The notes under the pieces: model-generated
The model's database searches: none
Told to the model about the DNA's origin: nothing
The model's input: the letters and a program-made list of their open reading frames with translations, nothing else
Source of the DNA: Variovorax sp. Root318D1
GTDB taxonomy: Bacteria; Pseudomonadota; Gammaproteobacteria; Burkholderiales; Burkholderiaceae_C
Assembly (NCBI RefSeq): GCF_001424835.1
Contig: NZ_LMCQ01000012.1
Location: forward strand, 401,829 to 465,828
Direction of reading: 5' to 3'
DNA: 64,000 nucleotides
Translations under genes and position numbers: made by a program
Shown: positions 52,474 through 62,713 of the stretch, piece after piece
Layout of the letters: every line of letters begins with the position of its first letter
How positions within the stretch are numbered: position 1 is the first letter of the stretch

Positions 52474-53820
52474 TCAGACCACCGGCACGCGCCGCGAATC
52501 GGCTGGGCTCACGTTGCGCCGGTAGAGCATCAGCGTGGCGACGAGCCCGCAAACGGCGGCAGCCGTCATCCACAGGCCCGGCGCGCCCTTGTCGCCGGTC
52601 ATCTCGATCAGCCCGGTCGCAATGGCCGGCGTGAAGCCGCCGAACAGCGCCGTTGCGAGGCTGTAGGCCAGCGAGAAGCCCGCCGTGCGCACGTTGACCG
52701 GCATTACCTCGGTGAGCGCCACCACCATCGCGCCGTTGTAGCTGGCATAGAGGAACGACAGCCACAGCTCGACCTCGAGCATGCGCCCGAAGCTCGGCGC
52801 GCCCACCAGCCATTTGAGCGACGGGTACGCGGTGAAGATGGTCAGCACCGTGAAAATAATCAACAGCGGCTTGCGGCCCACGCGGTCGGACAGCGAGCCC
52901 ATCACCGGCAGCCAGAAAAAGTTGGAGACCGCCACGCACAGCGTGACGATCAGCGCGTCGGTCGTGCTCAGGTGCAGCACCGACTTGCCAAAGGTGGGCG
53001 TGTAGACCGTGATCAGGTAGAACGACACGGTGGTCATCGACACCAGCATCATTCCCGCCACCACGAGGCCCCAGTTGGCCACCATCGACTGGAAGATCTC
53101 GCGTGCGTCCGGCCGGTGCTTGCGCGCCATGAACTCCTCGGTTTCCTGAAGCGAACGGCGAATGATGAAGAGCACCGGCACGATCAGGCAGCCGACGAAG
53201 AAAGGAATGCGCCAGTAGAAGTCGCCGATCTCCTGCGAGGTGAAGGTCACGTTGAGCCAATAGCCGAGCGCCGCCGCCACGACGATCGCTACCTGCTGGC
53301 TGGCCGATTGCCAGCTCACATAAAAGCCCTTGCGCCCCGGCGTGGCCATTTCCGACAGGTAGACCGAAACGCCGCCCAGTTCCACGCCGGCCGAGAAGCC
53401 TTGCAGCAGCCGCCCGATCAGCACCAGCAGCGGCGCGGCGAAGCCGATGGTGGCGTAGGCCGGTACGCAGGCAATCAGCAGCGTTCCGAGCGCCATCAGC
53501 GCGAGCGTGACGATCAGGCCCTTGCGGCGGCCCACGCGGTCGACGTATGCGCCGAGAAAGATTGCGCCCAATGGCCGCATCAGGAAGCCCGCGCCAAAGG
53601 TCATGAAGGTCAGCATCAGCGAGGCGAATTCGTCGCCCGCCGGGAAGAAGGCCTTCGAGATCTGCGTGGCGTAGAAGCCGAACAGGAAGAAGTCGAACAT
53701 CTCCATGAAATTGCCGCCCGTCACGCGCAGGACGGTGGCCAATTTCGAGGAGGAGCCGGTGCTTGAAGCAGAGGCGCGGGCGGCCGTGCCCGGTTGCGCG
53801 CTGGAGTGCGCAGAATTCAT
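52474..53820 (-). CDS. MHS-family MFS transporter, citrate/tricarballylate type
   Basis: This 448-residue inner-membrane protein has 12 predicted spans. The metabolite:H+ symporter marks are present: [15 protein letters not shown] near residue 40, [13 protein letters not shown] in the loop after the second span, and [15 protein letters not shown]. It resembles citrate or tricarballylate proton symporters (CitA/TcuC). The start MNSAHSS is chosen because the upstream extension has no supporting site. It is the first gene after repeat copy 1. Confidence 0.88.
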   Translation of the reverse strand: MNSAHSSAQPGTAARASASSTGSSSKLATVLRVTGGNFMEMFDFFLFGFYATQISKAFFPAGDEFASLMLTFMTFGAGFLMRPLGAIFLGAYVDRVGRRKGLIVTLALMALGTLLIACVPAYATIGFAAPLLVLIGRLLQGFSAGVELGGVSVYLSEMATPGRKGFYVSWQSASQQVAIVVAAALGYWLNVTFTSQEIGDFYWRIPFFVGCLIVPVLFIIRRSLQETEEFMARKHRPDAREIFQSMVANWGLVVAGMMLVSMTTVSFYLITVYTPTFGKSVLHLSTTDALIVTLCVAVSNFFWLPVMGSLSDRVGRKPLLIIFTVLTIFTAYPSLKWLVGAPSFGRMLEVELWLSFLYASYNGAMVVALTEVMPVNVRTAGFSLAYSLATALFGGFTPAIATGLIEMTGDKGAPGLWMTAAAVCGLVATLMLYRRNVSPADSRRVPVV

Positions 53821-53919
53821 CTCGTTGTCCCCTTGGGCGATGTAATGCACCAAGGGTAGGCCGGGGTTCCCGACCGCTGCCTGACCGCGCGAGTCAGGTA
53901 GCTGTCACTCGCGACTTCT

Positions 53920-54612
53920 TCAGCTCTTGTATTTCACCGAGCAACCATAGGGCCGCGTCGAGGCCGCCGAGATCGGCTTGCCCCCTACGGCTTCGCCCAG
54001 AGCCTGGCTCACATAGTTGGTCGCTGTCTTGATGTCGTCGGGCCGGGCCGACGCGATGCTGTCGATGGCGCCCGCGTACACCAGCATGCCCTTGGGGTCG
54101 ATGATGAAGATGTGCGGCGTGGTGCGTGCGCCGTAGGCCTGGCCGATCACACCGTCTTCGTCCATCAGCACCGCGGTGGGCGACGCCTTTTGCGACTTCA
54201 TCCATGCGTCGAGCGCGGCGGGCTGCAGGTAGTCGCTGGCCGCGCGCTCGGTGGAATTGACCGACAGCCAGACCACGCCCTTGGCCGTGGCGGCCTTCTG
54301 CGTGGCGGGCATGTTGCCGCTGTTGTAGTGCTTGCGCACGAAGGGGCAGCCCGGGTTGGTCCACTCGAGCACCACGAACTTGCCGGCGAAATCGGACAGC
54401 TTGTGCTTGGCCCCGCTGGTGTCCACGGCAACGAAGTCGGGCGCCTGCTGACCCACGGCGGGGGCGGCGAAGGCGTGGTTGCCCATCAGGAAGGTGGCTC
54501 CCAGGGCCACGGCGGCGGCCACGACGGCGCGGCGCGAGGCGCGGCTGAGCGCGGCGCGGGCCTGGCGCGCGGCGCGGATGGAACGCGAGTCGGAAGATGG
54601 CGAAACTGACAT
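53920..54612 (-). CDS. Exported redoxin (AhpC/TSA-like thioredoxin-fold protein)
   Basis: This 230-residue protein has a long signal-type N-terminus with basic residues and a hydrophobic stretch ending GNHAFAAPA. The thioredoxin-fold domain follows: QQAPDFVAVDTSGAKHKLSD, the active-site segment WTNPGCPFVRKHY with one Cys in the peroxidatic position, and a cis-Pro-like TTPHIFIIDP. A second Cys is near the C-terminus (YGCSV). It probably reduces peroxides or disulfides in the periplasm and may be fed by the DsbD protein downstream on the same strand. Confidence 0.85.
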   Translation of the reverse strand: MSVSPSSDSRSIRAARQARAALSRASRRAVVAAAVALGATFLMGNHAFAAPAVGQQAPDFVAVDTSGAKHKLSDFAGKFVVLEWTNPGCPFVRKHYNSGNMPATQKAATAKGVVWLSVNSTERAASDYLQPAALDAWMKSQKASPTAVLMDEDGVIGQAYGARTTPHIFIIDPKGMLVYAGAIDSIASARPDDIKTATNYVSQALGEAVGGKPISAASTRPYGCSVKYKS

Positions 54613-54703
54613 GGCCAGCTAGAACTCCAAAATAAAAACGAACAACGGCGACAGCTTAGAGCGCTTTGCTCATGTGCGTGTGACAACCCATGTCACACCG
54701 GGG

Positions 54704-56926
54704 TCAAAGTGAGGCCAGCGCCGCGCGCACCTCGTTCTTGCCAAGAATTTCGGTCAACACGATCGGCGGCTTGCCGGGTACCTGCAGCACGTACAGCGGG
54801 ACCCCGCTGCGTCCAAGCGAAGTCAGCGCCGCCGTGATGGCAGGATCGCGGCGCGTCCAGTCGGCCCGCAGCATCGCGACCTTCTTGCTGTCGAAATCGG
54901 CCAGTACGTCGGCATCCGCGAGCGTGGCCTTCTTGTTGTATTGGCAAGTCACGCACCACGCGGCCGTGAAGTCGATGAACACCGGCTGCCCCGCGCCCGT
55001 GAGCTCGGTCACGCGCGCGGCAGACCAGGGCTGCCAGCGTTGGCTGGTATTGGATGCAAGCTTGGCGGGTTCCACCGTCTGCAGCACGTTGCGGCCGATG
55101 GCGGCGGTGAGCACCGCAGTGAAGGCGACCAGCACCGTGGCAATGACCAGCCGTGTGCGGCCGCGCAGCGTCAGCGCCCACACGATGGCGGCCATGCACA
55201 CCAGCAGCGCGAGCAGCGTGCCGGCACCGTCGATCCCGCTTTGCTGGCCCAGCACCCAGACCAGCCAGGCCACCGTAGCGAACATGGGAAAAGCCAGCAG
55301 CCGGCGCAGCGTGCCCATCCAGGGACCAGGCTTGGGCAAGAGCCGCGCAACGGCCGGAACGAAGCCGGCCACCAGGTAGGGCAGTGCCAGCCCCAGGCCT
55401 AAAGCGGCGAACAGCAGCAGGGCCTGCGTCGCCGGGAGCCCGATCGCAAAGCCGAGCGAGGCGCCCATGAACGGGGCGGTGCAGGGCGATGCGATCACCA
55501 CCGCCAGTACGCCCGAGAGAAAGTCGTTCGCGATCGGGTGCCTGGCCTGCGCCGAGCACAGCGAAGACGGCGCCGCGCGGCCAAACTCGAACACGCCCAC
55601 GAGGTTGAGGCCCATCAGCGTGAACAGCGCCGCCAGCGCCGCCACCACGGCCGGCGATTGCAGCTGGAAGCCCCAGCCGAGCTGGGCGCCCGCCGCACGC
55701 AGCGCCAGCATGGCGCCGCCCAGAGCGAGAAACGAGAGCATCACGCCCGCGGTGTAGGCCAGCCCCGCCGTGCGGTGCGCGCTGCGGTTGCCGGCCTGCC
55801 GTGCGAAGCCCAGCACCTTGATGGCCAGGATCGGGAACACGCAGGGCATGAGGTTGAGCAGCAGGCCGCCGAGCAGGGCGCCCAGCAACGCGACGGCGAA
55901 GGTGCCCGCAGGCTGCGGTGGCAGCGCGGTGGGGGAGCCCGAGGCGGCCGAGTTTGCCGCTGCATTGGCGGCCAGCGCAGCCTGCAGTGCAGGCGACACT
56001 TCGGCGCGCGGCGCGGCGGCCGCCGGCCAGGTGCCGCTGACCGGCGCCTCGGAGCGCCAGGCCACCGGCTGGCCCGGCTGCCGGTCGGGCTCGGCCAGCG
56101 CCACCACCAGCGGCAGGGTGGTTGGGCTGGCGCTGCGCTGGTCGGCCAGCGGCAGCGTGGCGGTCCAGGTGCTGCCCTGCCAGCTCTGTGTCCAGTCCTT
56201 GCCCGACTCCGCGGCCGTGCGGATCAGCTCGGGCGTCTCGGGGAAGAAACCCAGCGTCTTGCCCTGTGCGGCGGCAGGCAGGCCTTCGAGGCGCACTTGC
56301 AGCTTGTTGCCATCGACCTCGACGGCGCCCGCCTTGGCGAGCGGTTGCGGCTGGGCCGCCTGGGCCGCGTCGAAATCGGCCTTGTGCAGCGCCGTGGAGC
56401 CCTGCAGCGGCAGCGCGAGGGTGAACTCGCCTTCCTCGGGGATGCATTCCTTGCGGCACACCAGCCACGTGGCCTTGAGCCGGATGTCCATCGACGAAGC
56501 CCCCGCGCCCAGGGCCAGCGGCGGCTTGAAATTGCTCGACACCTCGAGCGGCACCGGCAACAGCACCGTGCCCTCGTAGCCGTAGTTGGCCAGCGTGCCG
56601 ACGGGAATTTTCTTGGGCACCGGCCACGCGATCTCGCCGGCCGCAACGCCCGGCGGCAGCGTCCAGTTCAGTTCGGTGGGCAGGCCGGAATCGCCGGCGT
56701 TCTTCCAATAGGTGTGCCACTCGGGCTGGTGGGCGATCTGCAACCCGACCCAGACCGGTGCGCCCGGCATCACGCCTTCCGGCGCGTGCGCGACCAGTTC
56801 GGCGCGCACGTGAGGGGTAGTGACGACGGCACCCGGCTTGGATGACAGTTGGGCCGCAGCCGGCATGCAGGCTGCGGCGGTTGCTACAAGAAACGTAGCC
56901 AGGTGAAAGATGCGGGAAAAGATCAT
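54704..56926 (-). CDS. dsbD: Thiol:disulfide interchange protein, DsbD family
   Basis: This 740-residue protein carries electrons from cytoplasmic thioredoxin to the periplasm. After a signal peptide comes an N-terminal domain of about 300 residues with the Cys pair in WLVCRKECIPEEG. Eight membrane helices follow with the two redox cysteines in LNLMPCVFPILAIK and ASPCTAPFMGASLG. The C-terminal thioredoxin domain has FTAAWCVTCQYNKK. The N-terminal domain is longer than in E. coli DsbD, more like the ScsB-type group. Confidence 0.92.
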   Translation of the reverse strand: MIFSRIFHLATFLVATAAACMPAAAQLSSKPGAVVTTPHVRAELVAHAPEGVMPGAPVWVGLQIAHQPEWHTYWKNAGDSGLPTELNWTLPPGVAAGEIAWPVPKKIPVGTLANYGYEGTVLLPVPLEVSSNFKPPLALGAGASSMDIRLKATWLVCRKECIPEEGEFTLALPLQGSTALHKADFDAAQAAQPQPLAKAGAVEVDGNKLQVRLEGLPAAAQGKTLGFFPETPELIRTAAESGKDWTQSWQGSTWTATLPLADQRSASPTTLPLVVALAEPDRQPGQPVAWRSEAPVSGTWPAAAAPRAEVSPALQAALAANAAANSAASGSPTALPPQPAGTFAVALLGALLGGLLLNLMPCVFPILAIKVLGFARQAGNRSAHRTAGLAYTAGVMLSFLALGGAMLALRAAGAQLGWGFQLQSPAVVAALAALFTLMGLNLVGVFEFGRAAPSSLCSAQARHPIANDFLSGVLAVVIASPCTAPFMGASLGFAIGLPATQALLLFAALGLGLALPYLVAGFVPAVARLLPKPGPWMGTLRRLLAFPMFATVAWLVWVLGQQSGIDGAGTLLALLVCMAAIVWALTLRGRTRLVIATVLVAFTAVLTAAIGRNVLQTVEPAKLASNTSQRWQPWSAARVTELTGAGQPVFIDFTAAWCVTCQYNKKATLADADVLADFDSKKVAMLRADWTRRDPAITAALTSLGRSGVPLYVLQVPGKPPIVLTEILGKNEVRAALASL

Positions 56927-56978
56927 GCCGATAAGTCGGAGCAGGCGGGCGGTGCGAAGTTCCGGGCTTGGAGGGGCT

Positions 56979-57728
56979 TCAAGCGGCCCAGCCCAGCACC
57001 ACGCGGCGGCTGTTGGCGCTCTTTTTCTCGATTTTGGTGACCATCACCGCGCCAATCTCTGCCGTGTTTGCAACATGCGTGCCGCCGCAGGGCTGGAAAT
57101 CGATCTGCGCATCGCCGTCGCCGCCAATGCGGATGGTGCGCACGGTGCCCGTGCCGCGCGGCGGCTGCACGCTCATGCTCTTTACCAGCGCCGGATTCGC
57201 GTCGAGCTCCTCGTCGGTGATGACGCCGACCGTCAGCGGATGCGCCGCCTCCACCAGCCGTGCGAGGCCGGCGGTCAGCGCTTCCTTGTCGAGCGGATCG
57301 GTCATGTGGAAGTCGATGCGCGCGTAGTCGGGCGTGATCGAGCAGCCGTTCACCGGCACCGGCACAAGGTGGCACAGCAGGTGGCTGGCGGTGTGAAAGC
57401 GCATCAGCCTGTGGCGGCGCTCCCAGTCCAGGCGTGCCGTCACCGTGTCGCCGGGATTCAGTGCGGCGAGCAGTTCAGCCTGCCCCGGGGCCGGCACGTG
57501 AACGAATTCGGCGGTGGGCTGGCCTTCTTCGTTTTTTGCCTTGCGGGTGTCGGCAATGGCGATTTCGCGGCCATCGGCCAGCGCCAGCACACCGGTATCT
57601 CCGGCCTGCCCGCCGCCCAGCGGATAGAACACGGTACGGTCCAGCACGACGCCGGTATCGTCGATGCGCAGAATGCGGGCTTCGCAGGCGCGCAGGTAGG
57701 CGTCGGCACGGAACAGGTCGTCGGTCAT
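56979..57728 (-). CDS. Alanyl-tRNA editing protein (AlaX-like)
   Basis: This 249-residue protein is like the editing domain of alanyl-tRNA synthetase: FYPLGGGQAGDTG near residue 35 and zinc-site residues in RFHTASHLLCH (HxxxH) and QPCGGTHVANT (CxxxH). It hydrolyses Ser- or Gly-tRNA(Ala). The start MTDDLFRADAY at 57728 is preferred to an upstream extension that runs into the divergent promoter region. Confidence 0.92.
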   Translation of the reverse strand: MTDDLFRADAYLRACEARILRIDDTGVVLDRTVFYPLGGGQAGDTGVLALADGREIAIADTRKAKNEEGQPTAEFVHVPAPGQAELLAALNPGDTVTARLDWERRHRLMRFHTASHLLCHLVPVPVNGCSITPDYARIDFHMTDPLDKEALTAGLARLVEAAHPLTVGVITDEELDANPALVKSMSVQPPRGTGTVRTIRIGGDGDAQIDFQPCGGTHVANTAEIGAVMVTKIEKKSANSRRVVLGWAA

Positions 57729-57865
57729 GCGGCCGATGGTAGCGGCGATGCGCCGATGGGGTGCGCCCACGCCAGAAAGCGCCCATGACCGACAGCCCAT
57801 CGCGGCGCCGTCCGCATGATCTGTGTCAATGCGGCCCGCCCGCCGCGACACACCAAGGAGCGCGA

Positions 57866-59227
57866 ATGAAGGTTCCGAGCATCGCCGTTTCTTTCCTGGT
57901 CCCCATGGCCGCCGTGACCGCGGCGCTCGCGCTGGCCGGCTGTGGCGAAGCCGCCAAATTGCCGCCCGAAGCCACCATCGGACCGCGGCCCCGCCTTGCC
58001 GAGCCCCACAAGACTGTGATTCCCACCGTCAACGTGGCCACCGCGGTCGGCTGGTCCGACACCGCCGGCCCCAAGGCGGCCCAAGGCTTGCGCGTGAATG
58101 CGCTGGCGCGCGGGCTGGACCATCCACGCTGGGTCTACACGCTGCCCAACGGCGACGTGCTGGTGGCCGAGAGCAACAAGCCGCCCAAGCCCGAGGGCAG
58201 CGGCGACGGCGCCGGCGGGCCGATGGCCAAGTTGCGCAACTGGGTCATGGGAAAAGTCATGACCCGCGCTGGCGCGGGCGTGCCCAGCCCCAATCGCATC
58301 ACGCTGCTGCGCGATGCCGACGGAGACGGCGCGGCCGAGGTGCGGCAGGTGTTCCTGTCGAACCTGGTTTCGCCCTTCGGCATGGTGCTGGTCGGCAACG
58401 AGCTCTTCATTGCCAATGCCGACGCGCTCGTCAAGGTGCCCTATACCGATGGCCAGACCTCGGCCAGCGCCGCGCCTACAGTGGTCACCCCGCTGCCCGC
58501 GGGCATCAACCACCACTGGACCAAGAACGTGATCGCCAATCCTGACGGCACCAAGCTCTACGTCACGGTCGGTTCCAACAGCAACATCGGCGAAAACGGG
58601 CTTGCGGCCGAAGAAGGCCGTGCTGCCATCTGGGAGGTCGACGTGAAGAGCGGCCAGAAGCGCCTGTTCGCCAGCGGCCTGCGCAATCCCAACGGCCTGG
58701 CCTGGCACCCGGAGACCAAGGCGCTGTGGACCGTGGTCAACGAGCGCGACGAAATCGGCAGCGACCTCGTGCCCGACTACCTGACCTCGGTGAAGGACGG
58801 CGCCTTCTACGGCTGGCCCTGGAGCTACTTCGGCAATCACGTGGATGAGCGCGTCAAGCCGCAAAACCCCGATATGGTGGCCAAGTCGGTCGTGCCCGAC
58901 TACGCGCTCGGCTCGCACGTCGCCCCGCTGGGGCTGGCTTTTTCCGACGCGCGTGGCATGCCGGCCCAGTTCGCGAGCGGTGCCTTCATCGGCGAGCACG
59001 GCTCGTGGAACCGAAAGCCCAAGTCGGGCTACAAGGTGGTGTTCGTGCCCTTCGTCAGTGGCCAGCCGAGTGGGCCGCCGGTCGACGTGCTGACCGGTTT
59101 TCTCACGGCGGACGAAAAGGCGCAGGGCCGCCCGGTGGGCGTGGCGCTCGACAAGGCGGGTGCATTGCTGGTGGCCGACGACGTGGGCAATGTGGTCTGG
59201 CGCGTCTCGCCCGCAAAGCCGCAGTAG
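57866..59227 (+). CDS. PQQ-dependent sugar dehydrogenase-like lipoprotein (sorbosone dehydrogenase type)
   Basis: This 453-residue protein starts at 57866 after AAGGAG and has a lipoprotein signal (ALALAGC). The mature domain is a beta-propeller of the glucose/sorbosone dehydrogenase family: [20 protein letters not shown], then [35 protein letters not shown] and [18 protein letters not shown] with the usual PQQ-contacting His and Arg/Lys residues. It would oxidise a sugar or aldose in the periplasm; the substrate is unknown. Confidence 0.9.
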   Translation: MKVPSIAVSFLVPMAAVTAALALAGCGEAAKLPPEATIGPRPRLAEPHKTVIPTVNVATAVGWSDTAGPKAAQGLRVNALARGLDHPRWVYTLPNGDVLVAESNKPPKPEGSGDGAGGPMAKLRNWVMGKVMTRAGAGVPSPNRITLLRDADGDGAAEVRQVFLSNLVSPFGMVLVGNELFIANADALVKVPYTDGQTSASAAPTVVTPLPAGINHHWTKNVIANPDGTKLYVTVGSNSNIGENGLAAEEGRAAIWEVDVKSGQKRLFASGLRNPNGLAWHPETKALWTVVNERDEIGSDLVPDYLTSVKDGAFYGWPWSYFGNHVDERVKPQNPDMVAKSVVPDYALGSHVAPLGLAFSDARGMPAQFASGAFIGEHGSWNRKPKSGYKVVFVPFVSGQPSGPPVDVLTGFLTADEKAQGRPVGVALDKAGALLVADDVGNVVWRVSPAKPQ

Positions 59228-59242
59228 GCGCCTCGCCAGCCG

Positions 59243-59809
59243 CTAGCGCCGCGGGCGGCCGATGCGGAACAGCCGGTGCCGGCGCAGCGGGTGCCCTTCG
59301 GGCACGCTCGGGTGATCGAAGGCGCCGGGCACGTCTTCCTGCATGCCGATACGTTCCATCACGGCCGCCGAGCGCAGATTGCCGAGCGCCGTGAACGCCA
59401 CGATCTCGTCGAGCCCGAGCCGCTCGAAGCCGACGTTCAGCGCGCCGCGTGCCGCCTCGGTTGCAAGGCCCTGGCTCCACCACTGGCGCGCGAAGCGCCA
59501 CCCGATCTCCACGCACGGTGAAAAGGGTAGCGCGGCCAGTGGGGCGTTGAGCCCCGTGAAGCCCGCGAACTCGCCCGAATCCTTGTGCTCGACGGCCCAG
59601 AAGCCCCAGCCGTTGGCGGCGATGCGTGCCTTCAAGCTTGCTGCGAGCGCATCGCTGTCAGCCCGCGTGGGGACCGGCAGCAAAAACGCCATGACTTCCG
59701 GATCGGCGGCGAGCGCGGCAAAAGGCGCGAGATCGCTCTCGCGCCACTGGCGCAAACGAAGGCGCGGGGTCTCGAATTCGATCGGTGGCTGGATGATGCG
59801 GTCGGCCAT
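59243..59809 (-). CDS. GNAT-family N-acetyltransferase (RimJ/RimL-like)
   Basis: This 188-residue acetyltransferase shows the RimJ/L-type pattern: ETPRLRLRQWRESDLAPFAA at the start, then EIGWRFARQWWSQGLATEAA where the acetyl-CoA phosphate loop lies, and FTALGNLRSAAVMERIGM. The acceptor is unknown. It is convergent with the sugar dehydrogenase gene. Confidence 0.9.
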   Translation of the reverse strand: MADRIIQPPIEFETPRLRLRQWRESDLAPFAALAADPEVMAFLLPVPTRADSDALAASLKARIAANGWGFWAVEHKDSGEFAGFTGLNAPLAALPFSPCVEIGWRFARQWWSQGLATEAARGALNVGFERLGLDEIVAFTALGNLRSAAVMERIGMQEDVPGAFDHPSVPEGHPLRRHRLFRIGRPRR

Positions 59810-59833
59810 GCGGCCGATTGTGCGCAGAAGCGC

Positions 59834-60844
59834 TCAGAACCCCGCCAGCACCACCTTGCCCTGCGCGGTGCCGCTTTCGATCAGCGCATGCGCCTTCCTT
59901 AGATTGGCCGCGTTGATCGTGCCGAAACTCGCGTTGGCGGTCGTGCGGATACGGCCCGCATCGACCAGCGCAGCCACTTCGGCCAGCAGCGCGCCCTGCT
60001 CGGCGATGTCCGGCGTTTCGAATCGCGAGCGCGCGAACATCATTTCCCAGTGCAGCGAGATGCTCTTGGTCTTGAGCGGCATTGCGTCGAGCGAGGGCAG
60101 GTCGTCGATCACCGCGAGCTGGCCCTGGGGCTTGAGGCTTTCAATGATCTGCGCGTAGTGCTGGCCGGTCTGCGTCAGGCTCGCGACCATGTCGACCTCG
60201 CCGATGCCGGCGGCCTTGAGTTCGGCGGCGAGCGGCTTTGAGTGGTCGATGACCGCGTGCGCGCCGAGCGCCAGGCACCAGGCCCGCGTCTCGGCCCGCG
60301 AGGCGGTGGCCACCACGCGCAACTGCGTGAGCTGGCGCGCAAGCTGGATCAGGATCGAACCCACGCCGCCGGCCCCGCCGGTCACGAGCAGCGTCTGCCC
60401 TGCGCCGCCGTCCTTCGGCACCCTGAGGCGATCGAAGAGCAGCTCGTACGCGGTGATGGTCGTGAGCGGCAGCGCGGCAGCCTGCGCGTCGTCGAGGCTG
60501 CTGGGCGCCAAGGCCGCGATGCGCTCGTCGACCGCATGCAGTTCCGCGTTGGCGCCGGGTCGGACGATTGAGCCGGCGTAGTAGACGCGGTCGCCGACCT
60601 TGAAGTTCTTCACCGCGGTGCCGATGGCCTCGACCGTGCCCGCGGCGTCCCAGCCCAGCACCTTGGCCTGGCCGGCCTCGGGCGCCATGTTCTTGCGCAC
60701 TTTGGTATCGACGGGGTTGACCGAGATCGCCTTGACGCGCACCAGCAGGTCGCGCGGGCTGGCCACGGGCGCGGGCAGTTCGATGTCCTGCAGCGATTCC
60801 GGGTTGTCGATGGGAAGGGCTTGGTAGTAGCCGATGGCTTTCAT
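59834..60844 (-). CDS. Zinc-independent quinone oxidoreductase-like alcohol dehydrogenase
   Basis: This 336-residue NAD(P)H-dependent MDR enzyme has the GroES-like fold (VRVKAISVNPVDTKVRKN, GWDAAGTVEAIG) and a Rossmann fold with VTGGAGGVGSILIQLARQL. The zinc ligands of alcohol dehydrogenases are missing, so it is the quinone-oxidoreductase (ZADH) type. The start MKAIGYYQ has GGTCCTCC-complement AGGA upstream. It is divergent from a LysR gene, which probably controls it. Confidence 0.92.
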   Translation of the reverse strand: MKAIGYYQALPIDNPESLQDIELPAPVASPRDLLVRVKAISVNPVDTKVRKNMAPEAGQAKVLGWDAAGTVEAIGTAVKNFKVGDRVYYAGSIVRPGANAELHAVDERIAALAPSSLDDAQAAALPLTTITAYELLFDRLRVPKDGGAGQTLLVTGGAGGVGSILIQLARQLTQLRVVATASRAETRAWCLALGAHAVIDHSKPLAAELKAAGIGEVDMVASLTQTGQHYAQIIESLKPQGQLAVIDDLPSLDAMPLKTKSISLHWEMMFARSRFETPDIAEQGALLAEVAALVDAGRIRTTANASFGTINAANLRKAHALIESGTAQGKVVLAGF

Positions 60845-60897
60845 GTCGGAGGACCTTTCTTGAATGAGTGGCTCCACTGTAGGATGGCAATCTGAAA

Positions 60898-60913
60898 TTG
60901 ATAAGACCGTCAA
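60898..60913. promoter_or_regulatory. Possible LysR operator between the oxidoreductase and lysR genes
   Basis: The 87-nt spacer between the divergent genes holds the dyad TTGA-N8-TCAA, centred about 26 nt before the lysR start. The spacer is AT-richer than its neighbours. The dyad is short, so the call is tentative. Confidence 0.35.
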
Positions 60914-60931
60914 AATCAGCAACACTTTCAA

Positions 60932-61840
60932 ATGAAAATTGAAAATATGTCGGACCTGCAAGTGCTGGTGCATACCGCGCGCGGCGGCACGCTCACCGCC
61001 GCCGCCCATGCGTTGGGCATGACGCCGGCAGCAGCTAGCGCCACGCTCAAGCGGCTGGAAACGCAGCTCGGCGCGCGCCTGTTCGAGCGCTCGACCCGCG
61101 CCATGCGCCTGACTTCGCAAGGCCAGACCTTGCTCGACTACGCGGTGCGCGCCTTCGAGCTGCTCGACGAAGGCGAGTCGCTGGTCACGGCCGATCGCGG
61201 CGAACTGGTCGGCACCCTGCGCGTGGCCGCTCCGTCAGATCTCACGCGCAGCACGCTGCTGCCCTGGTTCGACGAATTCCTCGAACTGCATCCGGGCGTG
61301 CAGCTCTCTCTTTCCGTCGGCGACCGGTTGCTCGACGTGACCCGCGACGAGGTCGACGTGGCGCTGCGCTACGGTGCGCTGGCCGATTCACGCCTGGTGG
61401 CGCGGCCCTTCGCCCTGACCAATCCGCTGCTCACCGCATCGCCCGGCTACCTGCGCCGCCATGCCGCGCCGAAGACGCCGCAAGACCTGGTGCACCACAA
61501 CTGCCTCACTTTCGACCGCGGCGGGCGCCGCCACCGCACGTGGCGCTTTGCGCAGAACGGGCAGTGGACCGAGGTGCGGGTCAAGGGCGATCGCAGCGTG
61601 GATGACGCCTCGCTGGCGCGCGAGTGGGCCGTGGCGGGGCGCGGCATCACGCTGAAGTCGGCGCTCGACGTGCACAACGACATCGCGAGCGGCCGGCTGG
61701 TGCACCTGCTGCCCGAGTGGGACACCGAGCCGTACCCGCTGCATGCCTTGCTGCCGAGCGGGCGCTTCGTGCCGGCGCGCGTACGGGCGCTGGTCGACTT
61801 TCTGGCCGTGAAGTTCGAGGCGCTGACCGCCGCCGTCTAG
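60932..61840 (+). CDS. LysR-family transcriptional regulator (divergent from the oxidoreductase)
   Basis: This 302-residue regulator has its helix-turn-helix near residues 18-40 (GGTLTAAAHALGMTPAAASA) followed by LKRLETQLGARLFERSTRAM, as in the CrgA-like branch of the family. The effector domain begins near residue 90. It ends 4 nt into the convergent SDR gene. In similar layouts this branch represses the divergent oxidoreductase gene. Confidence 0.92.
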   Translation: MKIENMSDLQVLVHTARGGTLTAAAHALGMTPAAASATLKRLETQLGARLFERSTRAMRLTSQGQTLLDYAVRAFELLDEGESLVTADRGELVGTLRVAAPSDLTRSTLLPWFDEFLELHPGVQLSLSVGDRLLDVTRDEVDVALRYGALADSRLVARPFALTNPLLTASPGYLRRHAAPKTPQDLVHHNCLTFDRGGRRHRTWRFAQNGQWTEVRVKGDRSVDDASLAREWAVAGRGITLKSALDVHNDIASGRLVHLLPEWDTEPYPLHALLPSGRFVPARVRALVDFLAVKFEALTAAV

Positions 61841-62634
61841 ATCATGGGCGTGACCGCGCCATCCATCGCGACGATCGCGCCGGTGATGTAGCTCGCCTTT
61901 GGCGATGCCAGGAACACGACGGCATTGGCAATCTCTTCCGGCGCCGCGATGCGCCCGAGCGGGAGCCGCGCCTTGGCACGCTGCAGCGCCTCGTCGCTGC
62001 CGATGCCCTGCAGCTTTGCATCCGCCTTCAGACCTTCCTGCAGCCGCTCGGTCAGCGTGAGGCCGGGGTTCACGGCGTTCACGCGCACGCCCTTGGCCGC
62101 GTAGGCGGCGGCCATGCCGGCGCTCACCAGCATCAGCGCGGCGTTGGCTGCGCCGCCGGCCATGTGCACCGGGCTCGCCACCTTGCCGCCCTGTCCGATG
62201 ACGTTGACGATGGCGCCGCGGCCGCGCTGGCCCATGCGCTTCACGACCGGATCGATCATGTGGATGTAGGTAAAGTACTTGGCGTCCATGGCGTCGTGCC
62301 AGGCGGCGGCGTTCAGCTCGTCGGGCGGCGTGCGGCGCGCGGCGCCGGCCGAGTTGACCAGCACGTCGACGGGGCCGAAGGCCTGCTCGGCCGCATCCAG
62401 CGCGGCCAGCGCACCTGCCGGGTCCTTGAGGTCGGCGGCATGCACCGAGATCCGGCCTTCGGCCTCGGCAACCGCCTCGACCAGCGTGTTGCGGCCCTGC
62501 TCCAGGTTCTGCAGATCGCGCGACACCAGGCTCACGCGCGCGCCCTCGCGCAGGAAGCCCAGCGCACAAGCCAGGCCGATGCCCTTGCTGCCGCCGGTAA
62601 TGAGAACGTGCCGGTCCTGGAGCTGGAGGTCCAT
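61837..62634 (-). CDS. Short-chain dehydrogenase/reductase-like protein without the YxxxK pair
   Basis: This 265-residue Rossmann-fold protein has the cofactor motif TGGSKGIG and NSAG. In the active-site helix, where SDRs have Tyr-x-x-x-Lys, it reads VHMAGGAANAAL: Tyr is replaced by His and Lys by Gly. The C-terminal end ASPKASYITGAIVAMDGA is normal. Catalysis must therefore differ from classical SDRs, or the protein binds a ligand only. It is divergent from the creatininase gene, 79 nt between starts. Confidence 0.85.
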   Translation of the reverse strand: MDLQLQDRHVLITGGSKGIGLACALGFLREGARVSLVSRDLQNLEQGRNTLVEAVAEAEGRISVHAADLKDPAGALAALDAAEQAFGPVDVLVNSAGAARRTPPDELNAAAWHDAMDAKYFTYIHMIDPVVKRMGQRGRGAIVNVIGQGGKVASPVHMAGGAANAALMLVSAGMAAAYAAKGVRVNAVNPGLTLTERLQEGLKADAKLQGIGSDEALQRAKARLPLGRIAAPEEIANAVVFLASPKASYITGAIVAMDGAVTPMI

Positions 62635-62713
62635 GTGAGAGTCCTTGAGTCGTGAAAAGAAGGCCGCGTGGCGCGGGGTCGCGTGGATTGAATCACCGCT
62701 CTAAGATCGGCGG

